Origin: an uncultured Pseudomonadota bacterium | Lineage (GTDB): Bacteria > Myxococcota_A > UBA796 > UBA9615 | Direction of reading: 5' to 3' | Length of the DNA: 46,480 nt | Assembly (NCBI GenBank): GCA_937891735.1 | Contig: CALAGR010000109.1 | Coordinates: 1 to 46,480 of the forward strand | Shown: positions 17,192 to 23,899 of the stretch, piece by piece | Layout: each line of letters starts with the position of its first letter | Position numbering within the stretch: position 1 is the first letter of the stretch | Notes under the pieces: generated by a model | Databases searched by the model: none | The model's input: the letters and a program-made list of their open reading frames with translations, nothing else | What the model was told of the DNA's origin: nothing | Made by a program: the position numbers and the translations under genes

Positions 17192-18358
17192 CTACCTGAC
17201 CTGACCCCGTCTGAGCACCTGGATGCCCTCACGCAGGCCGTCCAGGGTCAACGGGAACATGGGGATCAGCTGGCCGATCGCGGTGATGGTCTGGTGGTTC
17301 CAGTACCGCTCCGGCTCAGGGTTCAGCCAGATCGTGTTCGGCCAGTGGCGCTTGAAGCGCTCGAGCCACTCGAACCCGGACACCACGTTGCGCTGGTACA
17401 GCGAGATCGCGCCGCCGGCCGACATCAGCTCCCACGTCGCCATGCACGCGTCCCCGACGAAGATCACCTTGCTGTCGGGGTGCCGCTCGTGGAACAGCCG
17501 GTCGGTCATCGTCGACTCGAGCCGGCTGATGTCCGTGTACAGCCTCGAATACGGGACGTTGTGGAAGAAGTAGTGGTGGAACTCCTTGTAGTGCGAGGCC
17601 TCCGAGGCCGCCGTGAACAGCCGATCCACGAGCTGGGCGTACGGCGCCATCGAGCCGCCGGCGTCCATCATCAACATCAGGCGCGCGGTGTTCTTGCGGT
17701 CCTTGCGGAACTCCAGGGTGATCTCGCCCGCGTCCTTGCACGTGCGGTCGATCGTCTCGTCCAGATCGAGCTTCTCGGGGCCCTCGCGCCCCAGGTTCCG
17801 CAGCATCTTCAGGGCCTGCTTGAACTGGCGCACGTCGAGCACCGCGTCGGTGCGGTAGTTGCGGAAGCGGCGCTCCTCGGCGACCTGGACGGCGGTGCGT
17901 CCGCCCCCCTGCCCCACGCGGATCCCCGCCGGGTTCTGCCCGCCGCTGCCGTAGGGCGAGCTGCCCCCCGTGCCGATCCACCGGTTGCCGCCGTCGTGCC
18001 GCTCGGTCTGTTTGGCCAGGGTCTCGGCGAACTTCCTGCGCAGTTCCTCCAGCGACATGCCGGTCAGCGCCTCGAAGGCTTCGGGGGTCAGGCCCGCGAA
18101 GTCCACGGGGTTCTCCAGCCACCGCTTCAGGGCGTCGTGCAGGGCGGCGTCGGTCATCCCCTGGAACATCCGCGCGAAGACCACGTCGTAGGCGTCGTAG
18201 TGCCCCTCGGTGTGCACCAGCAGCGCCCGACCGAGGCCGTACAGGTCATCGACCGTCTCGATCAGCCCCCGGTCGAGGGCCTCATGCAGGGCGAGCCACT
18301 CCCCCAGGCCCACCGGGACCTTCTCGCGTCGCAGCGAATAGAGGAATTCGGAGAACAC
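17192..18358 (-). CDS. VWA-domain CoxE-like protein paired with a MoxR ATPase
   Basis: This 388-residue protein has an N-terminal helical region starting MFSEFLYSLRREKVPVGLGE. A Gly-rich linker follows (GGNRWIGTGGSSPYGSGGQN, about residues 122-141), then a C-terminal von Willebrand factor A domain. The metal-ion-dependent adhesion site reads DAGGSM (about residues 231-236), a conservative version of DxSGSM, with supporting VIFVGDACMATWEL. CoxE/YehP-like proteins act with MoxR AAA+ ATPases in cofactor insertion or complex maturation. The MoxR gene ends exactly at the base before this start, so the two are coupled. No client enzyme is adjacent; xdhC 10 kb away is a tempting but unproven link. 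Confidence 0.88.
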   Translation of the reverse strand: MFSEFLYSLRREKVPVGLGEWLALHEALDRGLIETVDDLYGLGRALLVHTEGHYDAYDVVFARMFQGMTDAALHDALKRWLENPVDFAGLTPEAFEALTGMSLEELRRKFAETLAKQTERHDGGNRWIGTGGSSPYGSGGQNPAGIRVGQGGGRTAVQVAEERRFRNYRTDAVLDVRQFKQALKMLRNLGREGPEKLDLDETIDRTCKDAGEITLEFRKDRKNTARLMLMMDAGGSMAPYAQLVDRLFTAASEASHYKEFHHYFFHNVPYSRLYTDISRLESTMTDRLFHERHPDSKVIFVGDACMATWELMSAGGAISLYQRNVVSGFEWLERFKRHWPNTIWLNPEPERYWNHQTITAIGQLIPMFPLTLDGLREGIQVLRRGQVR

Positions 18359-19183
18359 TCAGGCCCAGGAGAGCTTGCGCTTGGCGACGTCGATGTCCTG
18401 CTCCTGCTTGAGCAGCGTGCCCAGGAAGGGCGCTGAGCGGGCGACGTCCTCGGCGGGCACCCCGCCCCGGATCAGGACGATCAGCCAGTCGATCAGCTCG
18501 GAGGTGGACGGACGCTTGCGCAGCCCCGGCACCCGCCGCAGCTCGTAGAACCGGACGATGGCGTTCTCGAGCAGGCTCGTCTGCACGTTCGGCAGGTGCA
18601 CCCGCACGATCCGCTCCATCACCTCGGACTTCGGGAAGTCGATGTAGTGGAACACGCAGCGCCGCAGGAACGCGTCGGGCAGCTCCTTCTCGGCGTTGCT
18701 TGTGATGACCACGATGGGGCGCTCGACCGCCGCCACCGTCTCGTCGATCTCGGGGATGTGGAAGCTCATCGCGTCCAGCTCGTGGAGCAGGTCGTTGGGG
18801 AACTCGAGGTCCGCCTTGTCCACCTCGTCGATGAGCAGCACGCAGCGCTCCTCGGTGCGGAACGCGCGCCCCAGCACGCCGAGCTTGATGTACTTGCGGA
18901 TGTCGGACACGTCGCCGTCGCCGAACCGCGAGTCGTTCAGGCGCTGCACCACGTCGTAGTGGTACAGCCCGTCCTGGGCCTTCGTGGTGGACTTGACGTG
19001 CCACGTCAGCAGCTCGGCCTGCAGCCCCTGGGCGATGGCGCCCGCCAGCAGCGTCTTGCCCGTCCCCGGCTCGCCCTTGATGAGGAGCGGACGGCCCAGC
19101 GCGATCGCCGCGTTGACGTCGCGCGACAGGTCGTCGGTGGTGATGTAGCTGTCGGTGCCTGCGAATCGATGGAAATCGGACAT
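18359..19183 (-). CDS. MoxR-family AAA+ ATPase
   Basis: The 274-residue protein has Walker A in IKGEPGTGKTLLA (about residues 35-47) and Walker B in CVLLIDEVDKADLEF. Sensor 1 lies in IVVITSNAEKELPDAF, followed by the arginine-finger region FLRRCVFHYIDFP. The C-terminal lid helices include RKRPSTSELIDWLIVLIRGG. This is the MoxR/CoxD pattern: a chaperone-like ATPase that works with a VWA partner to activate metalloenzymes or remodel complexes. The VWA partner follows without a gap. A 55-bp gap separates it from dctM upstream on the same strand; its own promoter probably lies there, but I see no strong hexamers. Confidence 0.93.
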   Translation of the reverse strand: MSDFHRFAGTDSYITTDDLSRDVNAAIALGRPLLIKGEPGTGKTLLAGAIAQGLQAELLTWHVKSTTKAQDGLYHYDVVQRLNDSRFGDGDVSDIRKYIKLGVLGRAFRTEERCVLLIDEVDKADLEFPNDLLHELDAMSFHIPEIDETVAAVERPIVVITSNAEKELPDAFLRRCVFHYIDFPKSEVMERIVRVHLPNVQTSLLENAIVRFYELRRVPGLRKRPSTSELIDWLIVLIRGGVPAEDVARSAPFLGTLLKQEQDIDVAKRKLSWA

Positions 19184-19238
19184 GCGCGCAAGGGTAGTGC
19201 GCCGCGCGCCGGGTTGCTCGCTCCGAGTCGACTCGGAC

Positions 19239-20636
19239 CTACAGGCCGCTCGCGCGCACCAGGGCCAGGGAGAGGTCTTCGAGCCACGTGATCAGCAGCA
19301 GACCCACCAGCAGCACCCCCAGGAACGGCAGCGTGGCCTTGAACACCTCGGCCACCGGGCGCCGGAAGAACGCCGAGCTGATGAACAGGTTGATGCCGAA
19401 CGGAGGCGTCGCGAAGCCGAGCTCGAGGTTGACCACCATGATGATCCCCAGGTGCACCGGATCGACCCCGTAGGCCACCGCGATGGGCAGGATGAGCGGG
19501 GTCATGACCACCAGGGCCGAGAAGATGTCCATCACGCATCCCACCACCAGGAGCAGGCCGTTGAGGGCGAGCAGGAACGCGAACCGGCTCTTCACCGCCC
19601 CCTGGATCGCCTCGGACGCCGCCTGGGGCACCTGCTCGATGGTGAGCCAGTTGGTCACCGCGAGGGCCATGAGCAGGATGATGAGGATCGAGCCCACCAG
19701 CATCATCGTGTCCACGGTGATGCCCCACAGCTCGGCGACCTTGACCTCCCGGTGGATCACGACCTCCACCACGACCGCGTACAGCACCGCGAGGATCGAG
19801 GCCTCCGCCGCGGTGACGAAGCCGCCATAGATCCCGCCGAGCAGGAGCACGGGCAGGGCCAGCGCGAAGATCCCGTGCTTGCAGGCCGCGAGGAGCTCCG
19901 CGCCGTCGAACCGCTGCCGGGGCGCCTTGACCAGGAAGCCCCGCACGCTGCAGTACACCGCGAGCATGCCGATGGTCAGCACGGCCGGGACCATGCCGGC
20001 CACGAAGAGCTTCTGGATGTCCGCGCCGCTCACGACGCCGTAGATGATGAGGGGCAGCGAGGGCGGAGCGAGGATCCCGATGGCCCCACACGAGGTGAGC
20101 AGCCCCAGGGCGAAGGGCTCTCCGTAGTCCTTCTGGAGCGCCGGGGCGAGCATGCCCCCGACGGCGATGATCGTGACCGCCGAGCTGCCCGACAGGGCCG
20201 CGAAGAAGGCGCACGCCCCGATGGCGGCGATGGCCAGGCCGCCCGGCAGGAAGCCCACCAGGGCCTTCATCACGCGCACCAGGCGCTCGGAGATCCCGCC
20301 CCGGGTCATCACCGCGCCCGCCAGGGTGAACATCGGGATCGCGACGAACACCGGCGACTCGGTGATGCGCGCCATCTCCAGGACGATGGGCACGGCGCGC
20401 TCCGTGAACGACCCGTAGCCCGTCAGCACCACGAAGGACAGCAGCGCCAGCACCCCCAGGGTCACGAACAGGGCTTCGCCCAGCAGCCCCAGCAGCAGGA
20501 ACACCGCAGGCAGCGCGCCCACCAGCCCGAACTGCCAGTACAGGCCCGCGCCGAGCACACCCACCGCCAGGAGCGAGCCCACCACCCGGGTGGTCGCCGT
20601 GCGCTCCGCGAACCGCTCGACGTGCACGGTCTGCAT
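19239..20636 (-). CDS. dctM: TRAP transporter large permease subunit (DctM family)
   Basis: Read from ATG 20636 this is a 465-residue protein with about 13 hydrophobic helices. The family signature region PVFVAIPMFTLAGAVMTRGG and SGSSAVTIIAVGGMLAPAL is clear. PPSLPLIIYGVVSGADIQKL and NLELGFATPPFGINLFISS near the end are also diagnostic. It forms the transport channel of a tripartite ATP-independent periplasmic transporter driven by an ion gradient, usually Na+. The start overlaps the dctQ stop by one base (TGATG). An upstream extension of the frame runs antisense through dctQ and is rejected. A Na+-driven transporter would fit with the pyrophosphatase if the latter pumps Na+, which is speculation. 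Confidence 0.96.
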   Translation of the reverse strand: MQTVHVERFAERTATTRVVGSLLAVGVLGAGLYWQFGLVGALPAVFLLLGLLGEALFVTLGVLALLSFVVLTGYGSFTERAVPIVLEMARITESPVFVAIPMFTLAGAVMTRGGISERLVRVMKALVGFLPGGLAIAAIGACAFFAALSGSSAVTIIAVGGMLAPALQKDYGEPFALGLLTSCGAIGILAPPSLPLIIYGVVSGADIQKLFVAGMVPAVLTIGMLAVYCSVRGFLVKAPRQRFDGAELLAACKHGIFALALPVLLLGGIYGGFVTAAEASILAVLYAVVVEVVIHREVKVAELWGITVDTMMLVGSILIILLMALAVTNWLTIEQVPQAASEAIQGAVKSRFAFLLALNGLLLVVGCVMDIFSALVVMTPLILPIAVAYGVDPVHLGIIMVVNLELGFATPPFGINLFISSAFFRRPVAEVFKATLPFLGVLLVGLLLITWLEDLSLALVRASGL

Positions 20637-21172
20637 CAGTACAGCCGTCCTTCGGAGTCCGGTCCGTCCAGGTAGCCGAAGTCGCCGGTGCGCAGTCCCT
20701 TGACGTCCTCGATGGCGAGCAGCCCGAACCGCCACGCGATCACGCCCAGCGCGATGGGGATGATCGTCTTGACGTGCCAGTACAGCACGCCCAGGGCCGG
20801 GCTCCGGTCGGGGTAGGCCCGCTCCTGCCCGATGTACCACCAGCCCACCCACGCGATGAGCCCCATCACGACCACCGCGAGGACCTCCACCACGAGGTTG
20901 AAGGCCGCCTTGGTGCGCGGAGACAGGGAGCGATCCAGCAGGTCGATGGTGATGTGGCGGCGCTCGGCGGTGGCCAGGGACGCCCCGAGCAGGGCCACCC
21001 ACATCATGGCGAACCGGATGAGCTCGTCCGCCCAGGCCAGCCCGCCGGCGCCCACGGTGCGCATGCCGATCTGGGTCGAGGACAGCAGGACCATGCCCGC
21101 GATGGCCACGACAACGAGGACCTTCTCGACCAGGGCGATGGCCCCATCGACCCTTCGGAGCGTCGCGAGCAC
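20636..21172 (-). CDS. dctQ: TRAP transporter small permease subunit (DctQ family)
   Basis: This 178-residue protein has four membrane helices. The typical DctQ stretch is WADELIRFAMMWVALLGASL followed by ERRHITIDLLDRSLSP (about residues 43-83). The last helix lies near HVKTIIPIALGVIAWRFGLLAI. DctQ supports the large permease DctM in the inner membrane. It begins four bases after the dctP stop and overlaps dctM by one base, so translation of P, Q and M is tightly coupled. Length and topology are normal. Confidence 0.94.
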   Translation of the reverse strand: MLATLRRVDGAIALVEKVLVVVAIAGMVLLSSTQIGMRTVGAGGLAWADELIRFAMMWVALLGASLATAERRHITIDLLDRSLSPRTKAAFNLVVEVLAVVVMGLIAWVGWWYIGQERAYPDRSPALGVLYWHVKTIIPIALGVIAWRFGLLAIEDVKGLRTGDFGYLDGPDSEGRLY

Positions 21173-21176
21173 CGGG

Positions 21177-22181
21177 CTACTTGCCCGCGCGCCGCTTCTC
21201 GAGGGCGGCGTAGACCTTGTCGAGCAGCGCCTGGGGGAACGCGCCGTTGGCGACCATCGCCTGGTGGGAGGGCCACGCAGCGTGCCGGAACGCCGCGCGC
21301 TCCTCTGCGGTCCAGGCGCTCACCGCGATGCCGTTCTCGGCGAAGCCCACGAGCAGCTCGTCGTCCAGGCCCCGCACCGCGGACCGCGCGTCCTTCTGCA
21401 GCTGGGCGGCGTAGCCGCTGATCAGGGTCTGCAGCGCCGGCTCCAGGGAGTCCCAGAAGCTCTTGTTGAAGACCACCGCGGCGGGCTGATAGATGTGGTT
21501 GCTGTCCACCCAGGCCTCGGTGTGGGCGAACCACTGGGCCGCCGTGCTGAACACCGGGCTGCCCGAGTAGGCGTTCACCATGCCGGTCTGCAGCCCACCG
21601 AGGATCTCGGGGATCGGCAGCGGCGTGGCGCTGACGCCCAGGGCCGCGTACATCGCCAGCTGCACCTGGCTCTCCTGCATCACCACCTTGCAGGACTGCA
21701 GATCCGCCAGGGTGCGGATGGGCTTGGGGCCCCCGAAGTCCAGCCAGCCGTTGACGGCCCAGACGAACAGCTTGAGGCCCTTGGCCTCCATGGCCGCTTC
21801 GAGCTCGGGTCGGATGACCTCGTCCATGACGAAGTCGGCCTCGGCGTCGTCCCGAAACAGGAAGGGCAGCTCCAGGATCTGCAGCTCCGGCACCACCGTG
21901 GAGATGCCGCCGGTGGAGAACCCGCCCCCCGTCAGCTGGTTGTATCGCATCTTCTGAAGCATGGCCCGCTCGTCACCGAGGGCGCCGTTGAGGAAGACCT
22001 TGACCGTGATCTCACCGCCCGAGTCCGCCTCCACCTTCGTCTTGAAGTCCATGAGGACCTCGGACCAGGGGGTGTCGTCGGGGGCGAGCGTGCCGAACCG
22101 GATCTCGTGCCCGGCCGCGGCGGGGCGGGGCAGCGCGAACAGCAGCAGGGCGAACAGAACGAACAGGATCGTGGGGCGCAT
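21177..22181 (-). CDS. dctP: TRAP transporter substrate-binding protein (DctP family)
   Basis: The 334-residue protein has a signal peptide (MRPTILFVLFALLLFALPRP, cleavage after AAA) followed by HEIRFGTLAPDDTPWSEVLM, the usual start of a mature DctP. Further matches are VKVFLNGALGDERAMLQKMR, then ADLQSCKVVMQESQV and GLQTGMVNAYSGSPVF. The expected conserved Arg in the ADLxGxKxR region is replaced by Val (CKVVMQES), so the usual Arg-carboxylate contact may be absent. The ligand may therefore not be a simple organic acid. It lies 11 bases after a TatT-type lipoprotein gene. TPAT systems pair such TPR proteins with the binding protein. Confidence 0.94.
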   Translation of the reverse strand: MRPTILFVLFALLLFALPRPAAAGHEIRFGTLAPDDTPWSEVLMDFKTKVEADSGGEITVKVFLNGALGDERAMLQKMRYNQLTGGGFSTGGISTVVPELQILELPFLFRDDAEADFVMDEVIRPELEAAMEAKGLKLFVWAVNGWLDFGGPKPIRTLADLQSCKVVMQESQVQLAMYAALGVSATPLPIPEILGGLQTGMVNAYSGSPVFSTAAQWFAHTEAWVDSNHIYQPAAVVFNKSFWDSLEPALQTLISGYAAQLQKDARSAVRGLDDELLVGFAENGIAVSAWTAEERAAFRHAAWPSHQAMVANGAFPQALLDKVYAALEKRRAGK

Positions 22182-22192
22182 GGGTCTCCAGC

Positions 22193-23107
22193 TCAGTCGA
22201 AGATCGCGTCGGCCTGGGCCAGCAGACGCGCGGCGTCGGCCTGGGCCACCAGGTGCTCGAAGTAGTAGGTGTCGCTCGGGTCCGGCTTCGCGTCGATGAC
22301 GCTCTGGAGCAGGCTCACGAACAGCTCCTTGTCGCCAGCGTCGCGGGCGTAGTAGTCGGCGTACATCACCTTGGTCTCGAGCTGGTCCGGGAACATCTCG
22401 ATGGCCCGCTTGAAGTGCAGCTCACCCTTGGCCACGTCCTTGCCCGCGAAGGGCGGGATGGCGATCCAGTACGCGCCGAAGAAGCGGTGCACGCCGCCGG
22501 CGTAGTAGTCCTCGGCGAGCTCGAGGATGCGCTGGTTGGCGGCCTTGACCTTCGGGATGTCCAGCGCCACCCGCAGGATCCCCTTGAGCTCACCCCAGCG
22601 AGACCAGTTGGACGCGGCCCAGAACGCGGCGGGGGCGTCATCCGCGGTCAGCAGGACCATGGTGTCCGGGATCCTCGTGCCCGCCTCGATGGCCGCGGCC
22701 CACTCCTCGTTGCGCATCAGCAGGGCCTCCCAGCCGCACTCGCGTCCGCGCCAGTAGGTCGCCATCCGGTCCTTCTTGGGCAGGTCCCGGTCGTAGTGAT
22801 AGGCCTTGCCGTAGTACAGGACCGACAAGCGCACCAGGATGGCCCAGCGATCGACGCCGGCGGGCAGCTCGTGCAGGAGCAGGGCCGCCTCGTACTTCTC
22901 GATGGCGGCCTCGGTGCCCGCCTGCTCGTGGCGACGGTCGAACTCGGCGTCGGCGTCCACCAGGCCCGTGGGCACGACGGGAGGCTTGTGCGCCTCCACG
23001 CCGGTGACGTCGCCGGACGTGGCAGGGGGGCCCTTCTTGCCGCACGCGGGGGCGACGAGCAGGACAAACAGCACCACGAAGACAGGCATGGACCTGCGCA
23101 CGGTCAC
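22193..23107 (-). CDS. TatT-like TPR lipoprotein of a TPAT-type TRAP transporter
   Basis: This 304-residue protein has a signal with a plausible lipobox (VLLVAPAC-GKKG, Cys about residue 22) followed by an all-helical region. The pattern fits the TatT family, first described in Treponema pallidum, where a trimeric TPR lipoprotein binds the TRAP substrate-binding protein. Supporting segments are RWAILVRLSVLYYGKAYHYD, then YWRGRECGWEALLM, GAYWIAIPPFAGKDVAKGEL and HFKRAIEMFPDQLETKVMYA. FWAASNWSRW is also typical. It lies 11 bases upstream of dctP in the same operon, which strongly supports the assignment. It probably faces the periplasm on a lipid anchor and delivers substrate to DctP. Confidence 0.86.
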   Translation of the reverse strand: MTVRRSMPVFVVLFVLLVAPACGKKGPPATSGDVTGVEAHKPPVVPTGLVDADAEFDRRHEQAGTEAAIEKYEAALLLHELPAGVDRWAILVRLSVLYYGKAYHYDRDLPKKDRMATYWRGRECGWEALLMRNEEWAAAIEAGTRIPDTMVLLTADDAPAAFWAASNWSRWGELKGILRVALDIPKVKAANQRILELAEDYYAGGVHRFFGAYWIAIPPFAGKDVAKGELHFKRAIEMFPDQLETKVMYADYYARDAGDKELFVSLLQSVIDAKPDPSDTYYFEHLVAQADAARLLAQADAIFD

Positions 23108-23124
23108 CTCCAGGGAGTGGGGAA

Positions 23125-23619
23125 TCAGAGCTGGCTGGGGCAGCGGCCGCCGGCTTCGTCCGTGGGCTCGTCGACCGGCACGGCGAAGCTGCCGACGAAC
23201 TCGTCGGACTCGTTGCCCGCCGCGTCGCGCATCGTGAAGCGCCAGGGCAGGTCCGCCCCCAGGGTGTAGAAGCTGCAGCCGAGGTTGATGCGCACGTTCG
23301 CGCCATCCCCCAGGTCGTCTTCGATCCGGCCGTCGAGCCAGGGGGTCTGCTCGTTGAGCAGGATGAAGAACTGGGGGTTGTTCAGGTCGCCGTCGACGTC
23401 GGTCACGTTGAGGTCGAACGCGAGCTGCAAGGCGCCGGTGGCGTTCTCGTCCACGCAGCGATCACGATCCCCGGGGCGCTCGCACATGATGACGCTCTGC
23501 AGGACCGGCGCGTCGCCCTCGGGGCCGTCGTCCCCGCTGTCGTCGTCGTCGCCGCTGGGGCAGCCGGACAGGATCATCGGCAGGATCGTCAGGGCGAGGA
23601 GCGCGGGGCGCAGGGTCAT
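23125..23619 (-). CDS. Lipoprotein of unknown function, first gene of the TRAP operon
   Basis: The 164-residue product has a signal peptide and lipobox (LPMILSGC, Cys residue 20) followed by an acidic linker (SGDDDDSGDDGPEGD). The mature domain contains LQLAFDLNVTDVDGDLNNPQ, FYTLGADLPWRFTMRDAAGN and a C-terminal Cys. It reads like a single Ig-like or FN3-like beta domain with a Ca2+-type loop. It may have two disulfides: four Cys occur after the anchor. It lies 17 bases before the TatT-like gene, so it is probably part of the same transporter operon, an unusual addition to known P-Q-M-T sets. A function in substrate capture is possible but unproven. Confidence 0.75.
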   Translation of the reverse strand: MTLRPALLALTILPMILSGCPSGDDDDSGDDGPEGDAPVLQSVIMCERPGDRDRCVDENATGALQLAFDLNVTDVDGDLNNPQFFILLNEQTPWLDGRIEDDLGDGANVRINLGCSFYTLGADLPWRFTMRDAAGNESDEFVGSFAVPVDEPTDEAGGRCPSQL

Positions 23620-23654
23620 GGGGGACTCCGTGGGGAGGGCAGATCGTGGGGCAG

Positions 23655-23731
23655 TGGTGCCCGGAGCAGGATTCGAACCAGCAACTCGGGGATTTTAAGT
23701 CCCCTGCCTCTTCCAGTTGGGCCACCCGGGC
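23655..23731 (-). tRNA. Unusual tRNA-Leu(UAA)-like gene with a short variable loop
   Basis: Read on the minus strand: acceptor GCCCGGG pairs with TCCGGGC (one G-U), followed by A73 and an encoded CCA. The D arm GCCCAACTGGAAGAGGC has the Leu-type spacing (G18G19, extra bases at 20a/20b). Anticodon stem GGGGA/TCCCC encloses CTTAAAA, anticodon TAA. The variable loop is only GAGTT, whereas tRNA-Leu normally has a long variable arm. The T arm GCTGG-TTCGAAT-CCTGC has one U-U mismatch. The length is 77 nt. Invariant bases (T8, A14, G18, G19, A21, T33, TTC, A58) are present, and a good -35 box lies upstream. It could be a functional class-I tRNA decoding UUA or a decayed tRNA-Leu. Confidence 0.8.
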
Positions 23732-23743
23732 AGGGCGCGCGCG

Positions 23744-23771
23744 AGTGTCACCAGGGGGCTCGCTGGTGTCA
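23744..23771 (-). promoter_or_regulatory. Probable promoter of the tRNA-Leu-like gene
   Basis: On the minus strand a consensus TTGACA (23771-23766) is followed after 16 bases by GACACT (23749-23744), a weak -10. Initiation would fall about six bases before the tRNA 5' end. Confidence 0.45.
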
Positions 23772-23823
23772 ACAACGACGTTCCGCGCGGCCTCTGCGGG
23801 CGATCCGGGGCCCTCCTGGATCG

Positions 23824-23853
23824 TTGACACGGATCATGGCCACGGAATACGAT
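23824..23853 (+). promoter_or_regulatory. Sigma-70-type promoter of the Hsp70 gene
   Basis: TTGACA (23824-23829) and TACGAT (23848-23853) are separated by 18 bases and lie 46 bases before the ATG at 23900. No CIRCE element (the HrcA site) is visible, so heat-shock control by HrcA is not supported here. Confidence 0.55.
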
Positions 23854-23899
23854 CAAGCGCTCGCATGCGGGGTCGCGGGCAACGCATGCAAAGGGCCGA

